From Climacium dendroides (taxonomy: Eukaryota; Streptophyta; Bryopsida; Hypnales; Climaciaceae): a stretch of DNA of 64,000 bases. Made by a program: the position numbers and the translations under genes. The notes beneath the pieces were generated by a model that was not told the DNA's origin, made no database searches, and saw only the letters and a list, made by a program, of their open reading frames with translations. The stretch covers positions 19,968,047-20,032,046 of the forward strand of contig OX467087.1 of NCBI GenBank assembly GCA_950106755.1, read 5' to 3'. Shown here one piece after another: positions 57,775-64,000 of this stretch (the stretch's first letter is position 1; the number at the start of each line of letters is the position of its first letter).

Positions 57775-58359
57775 TTCCTAAAGGATTGAAAGGATTGAGG
57801 CATATTTTGGGTAGAAATTATGAAAAATTGCCATTGTTTAGGGCAATGAGAAAAAAATGAAAAAAAGTTTTTAAGAAAAAAATTCAGTCTTACAAATTTG
57901 TACTATACTATTGTGGGAATGTGTGGAAAAAATTTCAGAAATTTTAACCACACGAATTAAAAGATTATAATGTTTGAAGTTAGAAGAACTTTTTCTTTTA
58001 ACTTTGCTCAATAGGGCTAGTAGCCTTTAATTCCTCCTAAAGTGAGATTTTTATACTACATATGGTTATTTTTTTGACATTTGCATCTTGAATCATGTAA
58101 GTTACATACCTACCAAATTTCAAAAGTAAAGGTGGAGTTTTGCAAAAGCTACCCAAAATTGCCAGAGCTACTAGAAAAGTTCAAGGCAACCTAACTTTTG
58201 ATCTAAGCACCCAATTGGAAAAAAAAATTATATTCTTACTAAAGGGGTACATATTCACACTTTGTGTCAAAATTTCGTAAACATCTAATCAAAATTGACT
58301 TTATAGAAACCTACTTGGATTTTTAATTGTTCATTCAATAGACAATTGTCTTTGGAGGG
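57775..58359. mobile_element. ~585-bp TTAA-type element (long family), diverged
   Basis: TTAA at 57771-57774 is followed by TTCCTAAAGGATTG. The right end reads CAATTGTCTTTGGAGGG|TAAG, a mutated TTAA. Internal phrases GTGTGGAAAAAATTTCAGAA and AAATTTCGTAAACATC match other members. It is shorter than 911 bp, so it is internally deleted. Confidence 0.6.
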
Positions 58360-58874
58360 TAAGCAAGCGTCTTATCCTATATGCGACATCTATGTTGGCT
58401 TCCACTTGCATGATTTCGTAATGTGATCTTGAGAAATCACCATTTTTCGTCTTCACACACCTTATTATTAGAGGAATTTGTTAAGTAGTACAAATATAGT
58501 ACAAATAGTATAAGAAGTTCAAACTTTCCATCCAATTTTGCATGAAGATTACTTCCTCTTGAACAAATATTTCTATGATGTATCTTCATTTTAATAATGT
58601 TTGGATCATTTTCATTGTACATTGATTAGGCAAATAAAACAAAAAAGTAGAAACAAAAAAGATTCAATATATAATGTATTGTACAATTTTAAAAACAATT
58701 TAATTCAAAGAATATTATCATTGTTGTAAATAAATGGATTCCAAAGTTATCCATTTCATTGTTTTGATTTCAAAATTTTGTTCCCAATTTTTAAATTTCT
58801 ATCAGCTAGTAATACCAGTTTCTTTAAGTCGCAAGTACTTCAACATTTTTGGAATGTTGATTGGTATATGCCAT
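58360..58874. other. AT-rich spacer
   Basis: AT-rich and noncoding. Nothing recognisable. Confidence 0.5.
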
Positions 58875-58878
58875 TTAA

Positions 58879-59541
58879 CCCCTAAATGCCCAAGGACCTT
58901 TTGGGAGCTTCTTGGAATTTGCTCTAAATTTAACAAAAAGATAATTTTTTGAAAAAGACATTCAATTTTTTAAAATTATAACTATACAAATTCAAAGTAG
59001 ACATGTTAGAGATCACATGGGAAAAGAAAACACAAGTATACTACTTATGGATTGAAAGATTTAAATGTTTGATCATGAGGGGGGTAAAACATAGAAAGTG
59101 ATTTGAAGTCTTTCAATCCTCTTTTCACATGTCAAAACTAAAAATTGGTTACCAAAAAAACATGAGGTTAAATGGTAAAATATTCTTAATGCCAATTAAT
59201 TTACAACTTCTTAAAATCTACACTACAATTTTTAAAAATGAATTTCTAATGTGATTTTTTCTCCAAGTTCTAGTGTATTTTGAAGCTCATTTCCAAGAGT
59301 TGGCTCAATTGTCAGTCACTACAAAATCAAGATTTGCAATGAATACCCTTGCACAAAATCTTGAAGGGAAAAATCATAATCATTCATTTTCAAAATCAAA
59401 TTTTTGATGCTAAAACTAGACTTCAATTTTTTTTTTCAAAAAATAGTACTAGAATAACTACTAAAAATAATATTTGATAAGGTTTTATTTCACTTCAAAG
59501 TATTGTCGACACCAAAATTTGGTACTTCGGACATTTAGGGG
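58879..59541. mobile_element. 663-bp TTAA-type element with TAAATGCC ends, copy 2
   Basis: TTAA (58875-58878)|CCCCTAAATGCCC at the left and GGACATTTAGGGG|TTGA (59542-59545) at the right. It is collinear with 28941-29425 with extra internal sequence. No coding capacity. Confidence 0.8.
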
Positions 59542-59545
59542 TTGA

Positions 59546-60309
59546 AATCCATCCTTGTCAACGTTAAAAAATATAGCCATTAAAATATCTCAAAAAATAT
59601 AAATTATAACAAATTCTAATTGCTTCACTTATAGTAAAAGATAATCTATATAATGCAACTTTGTTAAAGTTTTGATCATATCCAATAATTTTTAAAAGCA
59701 GATTATATTTTTTATAAGCAATCATGCAACTTTCTTCAGTTCATTTTTTCTAAAATTAAACATGTTGGGCCAAACTGGTTACACTTCCATTTGTTCGAAA
59801 ACAAAAACAAAAAACTGGTTACATTGATTTTTTCTGTTATTGAGGGTGAAAAATTATTGTAGCTAAATTTTGTAGAAATGGTTAAAATAATTTGTAGCTA
59901 AAACACTGTACTATTTTAGTCTACATAATAATAAGTTCATTATTTTACAAATAGTGTGACTTGGGTTAATTAGTGTCACCCACATTAATAGGACAAATCA
60001 GATAATGTATTGGGTACTCGTTTGAATTGCATGTCGTTCAATTTCTATATAAAACAAACCTAAAATTTAAATATACACAAATATATGAACTTTAAATGTA
60101 TCTCAAACTTTGTTTCCACTTAGTATTGAATAAGAAGAAAACTACAAATTACTTTAACCATTTCTCTAGACCTATTTCACAACAATGATGAAATTCGATA
60201 TTCAAATCAATTGAACAATGCCTTGAAATACATGCTTCAAGAATTTGGATTTCCATGTCAATTGCAAACAAGACATAACAAAAACTAAAACAAGAGACAA
60301 GAATGGTTT
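59546..60309. other. AT-rich spacer
   Basis: No gene or clear element seen. Confidence 0.5.
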
Positions 60310-60870
60310 ATGAATTCAACAAAAAAACTACCATAGCTTCCTAGTTGCTTGATCAAAAAATAAATAATTAAAAAAGTGTCTAAATTTTTGGAAAATTACC
60401 AACCTAATTTCCCCCCCCCAAAAAAAATTATATATTAAAAGATTATCTATTTCATAGAAATTTAACTCACCACTAAATCTTGCATCTCTTCTTTGTCAAT
60501 AATTGTAAATATGCATTGCAAAGTTTTTTGCCTCACCATTTTAACTATTCTAAAGTACGATTTTTCACATGCAACAAACCTAGGTACTTCAGAAAATCCT
60601 AACACACAAGAAAAAGAAATTAGGGTCTAGAAGTCAAGACAAGGACTTAGATAAATGCCACCTTAAATGAAATGCAACAACAACCATTCAAAAAACTGTA
60701 AAAACAACTTAAATGAATGCCTAATTTATTTTAATCATATTTTAAAATTTTCCCATTTTAATATACTCCGGAACATTATTTTTTGGACTATCTAATTCAT
60801 TTTTAAAAATTCAATTAATTATTAGGCAAAAAATTGCCCAAGGTCTCATATTTCTATTTTCACCAATTTT
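60310..60870 (-). repeat. ~0.55-kb dispersed repeat, copy 2 (inverted relative to 30.6 kb)
   Basis: On the minus strand it follows 30560-31110 phrase by phrase, including AGGCAAAAAACTTTGCAATG and TTGCCTAATAAT. It contains a C8 tract (about 60412-60419) absent from the other copy. The coding-like reading seen in copy 1 is broken here. Confidence 0.55.
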
Positions 60871-61376
60871 AAAAAAAAATTTCAATACTTGCAAGATTGA
60901 TCGTTGTATTTTGGCTGTTGAATGTTCAAATGCAAATTTACTCGTGCCTAAAATTCATACAATTTTTCTAATAATAATTGTAACCTTGATTTCTCATTTA
61001 AGATGAATTTTAAACAAATTGTATGAATTAAATGATTTTTTTTTGGCGTGCGGTGGAGATGCACCAACTAAATGAGAACGGAACGTGGACCGCAAGTATT
61101 GTGCCCCGTCGCTCGGAAGCCTCCAGAAAGCTCTAGCGTTCTCCACGAAGCTCACATACCTGTTCCCTGTCTGTTCCCAAGAGGCACCGCTAAAACCCTA
61201 ACCCCCGCACAAATTCTTCAGGGTCTGTCTCTCCCAAGCCCAATTCTCTTTGGTCCCAAGCCCTCGCCGTGTCGCTGTGTTGCTGCCGCCTTCTTCAAGG
61301 ACATCGCTGCATAAGAAGCTTTGTTTTTGTGTTTGTCAACACTGAGAAAGTAAAGGCGCTAGCGTTGTGCCATTCA
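60871..61376 (+). promoter_or_regulatory. Upstream region and leader of the mitochondrial HSP70 gene, with telo-box
   Basis: The sequence shifts from AT-rich to GC-balanced at about 61040. The plant telo-box AAACCCTAA lies at 61193-61201. This motif is common near the transcription start of plant genes for ribosomal and mitochondrial biogenesis. I could not identify a convincing heat-shock element or TATA box. Confidence 0.5.
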
Positions 61377-64000
61377 ATGGCGTCTCGTGTGCCATGGCGT
61401 CGAACTCTGTCACTGCTGCAGCAGCAGCACCGATCATTGGCGCAAATCGCCCCCGCTACTTCTCCTTCTCCTGTGCTTCAGGGATCGCCGCTGTTGCACC
61501 GCCTGACGGATCGCTTAACGGGACGCGCGCTTTACAGCTCCAAGGGCGGCGCTGGTAGCGATGTCATCGGGATCGATTTGGGAACCACCAACTCGTGTGT
61601 TGCAGTCATGGAAGGAAAGGTGCGTGCTTAAATTTTTTTAGGGTTCAGGGTTAGGATTCTTCTTTGGTTTGGGACGTGTATGTAGTGAATTGTCATGCAT
61701 GAGGAGGATTTTTTAAATTTTTTATTGGAGTGGATCCGCCTGCAAGAAACCGAATTTAGGTTGTAAGTTTTTTTCCGCAGTTCTGAGTAGGTTTATGTCA
61801 GGACGTTTTTATTTGGTTCGATATTTAATGGTCAACATATCCAGTATTCTTAACTGATCCTAGTCGTATACAATTTGACCATTCTGAATTTTTATTTTCT
61901 TCAAAATTCGTTTACTCAAATTGCTCAGTTTGTAAAGCTTCGTCCTTAACGGGTTAACTGTTTTGCTTGGAGGGAATTGTTTGATTATTCTTATATCGCT
62001 TACGTTGATTTTTTTGCTTGTCGTAGATGCCTCGTGTGATCGAGAATGCTGAGGGTGCTCGCACAACTCCATCAGTGGTTGCATTTACACCTAAGGGCGA
62101 GAGGTTGGTTGGCACACCAGCAAAGCGGCAGGCTGTCACAAATCCCACGAACACACTGTTCGGTACCAAGCGTTTGATTGGACGTCCTTTTGACGATCCC
62201 CAGACAACGAAAGAAGCGAAAATGGTGCCTTACAAAATCGTCCGCGCTCCCAACGGAGATGCCTGGGTGGAGGCTGGGGGACAGAAGTACTCTCCAAGTC
62301 AGGTTGGTGCTTTTGTTCTCGGCAAGATGAAGGAGACTGCGGAGTCGTATCTGGGTCGTCCGGTGTCTAAGGCGGTTGTCACTGTGCCCGCATACTTTAA
62401 CGACGCCCAAAGACAAGCCACTAAAGATGCAGGGCGTATTGCTGGACTCGATGTGCTCCGAATCATCAATGAGCCCACTGCTGCTTCGTTGTCTTATGGT
62501 ATGGATCGTAAGGAAGGCTTGGTCGCCGTTTTCGACTTGGGCGGTGGAACTTTCGATATTTCTATTCTGGAGATCTCTGGTGGCGTCTTCGAGGTATGGG
62601 ATTACATTAGACAGCCTTGTCGTTGAGTATTTTGGAATTTTATACAGACGCTTTGAGGAGCCTTGATTATTCTAATGTGTTCGTTGGAGAGGCGGTTCAA
62701 ATTATATTGAGGAGAATTACGTATATTTTAATGCAATCTTTGTCAGTAGCTTACAATTTCAGCTCCATTTTTATTGGGATTTTAGAAATCGAAGGGTTTT
62801 AATAACTTTTTGATGTATAGTCAATAGAGGAGGTCGCGCGTGGACGTATGATGGTTGAACATCGTAGATTAGACCTTCTGCTACTACGACACTATGATTC
62901 TTCTCTGTGCTAACGCTGATGACTTGAATCAAATTGTAGGTTAAGGCAACTAATGGAGACACGTTCTTGGGTGGAGAGGACTTCGACAATGCTTTACTTC
63001 AGCACTTGGTTGATGAATTCAAGAAGGACCAAGGGATCGACCTTTCCTCGGATCGTATGGCTCTTCAGAGACTTAGGGAATCAGCTGAGAAGGCAAAAGT
63101 AGAGCTGTCATCTACCCCTCAAACTGACATCAACTTGCCCTTCATTACAGCAGATTCGTCGGGAGCGAAGCATTTGAATGTGACTCTCAGTCGCTCAAGA
63201 TATGAGCAGCTGGTGAATCACCTGATTGAGCGCACGAAGCAGCCGTGCAAGGATTGCCTCAAGGATGCGGGAGTCTCTGCCAAGGAGATCGATGAAGTTT
63301 TGTTGGTTGGTGGAATGACGAGAATGCCCAAGGTTCAGGAGATTGTGAGCAGCATCTTTAGCAAGGAGCCAAGCAAGGGTGTTAACCCAGACGAATGTGT
63401 TGCTATGGGAGCTGCTATTCAAGGCGGTGTTTTGCGTGGTGATGTGAAGGACATTCTTCTTTTGGACGTAACACCCCTCTCATTGGGAATTGAGACATTG
63501 GGAGGTGTCTTCACACGTTTGATTACCCGGAATACCACGATTCCCACCAAGAAGAGCCAAGTTTTCTCCACAGCAGCTGATGGACAAACGCAGGTTGGAG
63601 TGAAGGTTTTGCAAGGAGAGCGTGAGATGGCTTCTGATAACAAAATTTTGGGCCAGTTCGACCTTGTTGGCATTCCTCCGTCTCCTCGCGGTATCCCCCA
63701 GATTGAAGTCACGTTTGACATTGATGCAAATGGTATTGTGAACGTGTCTGCTCGTGACAAAGCTACAGGAAAGGAGCAAGCCATCACCATCCAGTCTTCT
63801 GGGGGTCTTTCTGAAGCTGATATTCAGAAGATGGTGAAGGATGCTGAACTCTATGCGCAGAAGGATCAAGAGAAGAAGCAGCTTATCGATGCCAAGAATG
63901 ATGCTGATACTACAATGTACTCCGTTGAGAAGAGCTTAAACGAGCACAAGGACAAGTTGTCACAAGACATTGTAGACAGTATCACATCTGCAGTTGCAGA
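61377..64000 (+). CDS. mtHSP70: Mitochondrial HSP70 (mortalin/Ssc1 type), partial at window edge
   Basis: This is the matrix chaperone that drives protein import and folding using ATP. Coding exons are 61377-61619, 62027-62593 and 62940-64000 and beyond. All junctions are phase 0, and about 623 of the usual ~680 residues are present. The N-terminus is an Arg/Ser/Leu-rich presequence ([20 protein letters not shown]) running to about residue 60. The HSP70 signatures are [17 protein letters not shown] (about 65-81), [16 protein letters not shown] in exon 2 and [16 protein letters not shown] in exon 3. The linker and substrate domain follow ([20 protein letters not shown], then [15 protein letters not shown], typical of mitochondrial/DnaK-type members). 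The lid helices are cut by the window end. It is clearly mitochondrial rather than cytosolic: no EEVD can be seen, but the DnaK-like sequence and presequence support this. Confidence 0.96.

Noticed and set aside
61120..61175. Heat-shock element upstream of mtHSP70
   Set aside because: GAA and TTC blocks occur but not with the alternating 5-bp spacing of a proper element.
63419..63869. Minus-strand frames of 120-130 codons in HSP70 exon 3
   Set aside because: They lie wholly antisense to a strongly conserved HSP70 coding exon and show no domain.

Overview
This is a nuclear window from a land plant. Several genes have multiple spliceosomal introns with GT-AG borders, there is a plant-type SLAC1 anion channel and a Golgi-type UDP-glucuronate decarboxylase, and the gene-poor, AT-rich spacers are full of small non-autonomous DNA elements. 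Introns of roughly 100-1000 bp, and a small single-domain protein of a type I associate with bryophytes, make a moss or liverwort my best guess. The exact lineage is an inference. I see no bacterial-style operons, CRISPR arrays, rRNA genes or convincing tRNA genes.

Layout of the genes. A two-exon gene for an unrecognised three-TM protein lies at 2987-4026 (-). A small domain-of-unknown-function gene starts at 7143 (+), and its reading frame runs into a MITE. A five-exon SLAC1/SLAH anion channel occupies 19538-23101 (-). A six-exon U1-C splicing protein gene occupies 34008-36296 (-). An eight-exon UDP-xylose synthase (UXS) gene at 40369-43089 (+) has an AT-AC U12-type first intron and a 30-nt micro-exon. 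A four-exon atypical short-chain dehydrogenase lies at 55808-57200 (+), behind an array of about seven degenerate ~175-bp repeats. A mitochondrial HSP70 starts at 61377 (+) and runs off the right edge. Joined exons keep frame and rebuild full-length proteins for the channel (475 aa), U1-C (226 aa), UXS (435 aa), the dehydrogenase (268 aa) and the three-TM protein (230 aa). Weaker coding candidates are at 15205-15891 (-) and 32819-33028 (+). The genes look like independent housekeeping and physiological loci, not a pathway cluster.

Layout of the spacers. The most striking non-genic signal is a group of AT-rich elements without coding capacity whose ends read TTAA|CCCYTAAA...TTTARGGG|TTAA. There are three sequence families of about 0.2, 0.5-0.66 and 0.9 kb, on both strands, around 12-13, 19, 29, 36.7, 46-48, 51, 58 and 59 kb. 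At 46.5-48.1 kb one copy is inserted into another. The host copy is split at TTAA, the TTAA is present on both sides of the insertion, and other family members show the uninterrupted junction. This gives the target-site duplication from the window alone. TTAA duplication with CCC termini is the hallmark of piggyBac-like elements, which would be noteworthy in a land plant. Other elements include a TCCATT/CCATAC-ended MITE (three copies, one in a channel intron and one fused to the small DUF-type gene), a CACTA-ended MITE, several near-perfect foldback elements, a hairpin, and a pair of diverged ~0.55-kb inverted copies at 30.6 and 60.5 kb.

No transposase gene for any of these elements was found in the window.
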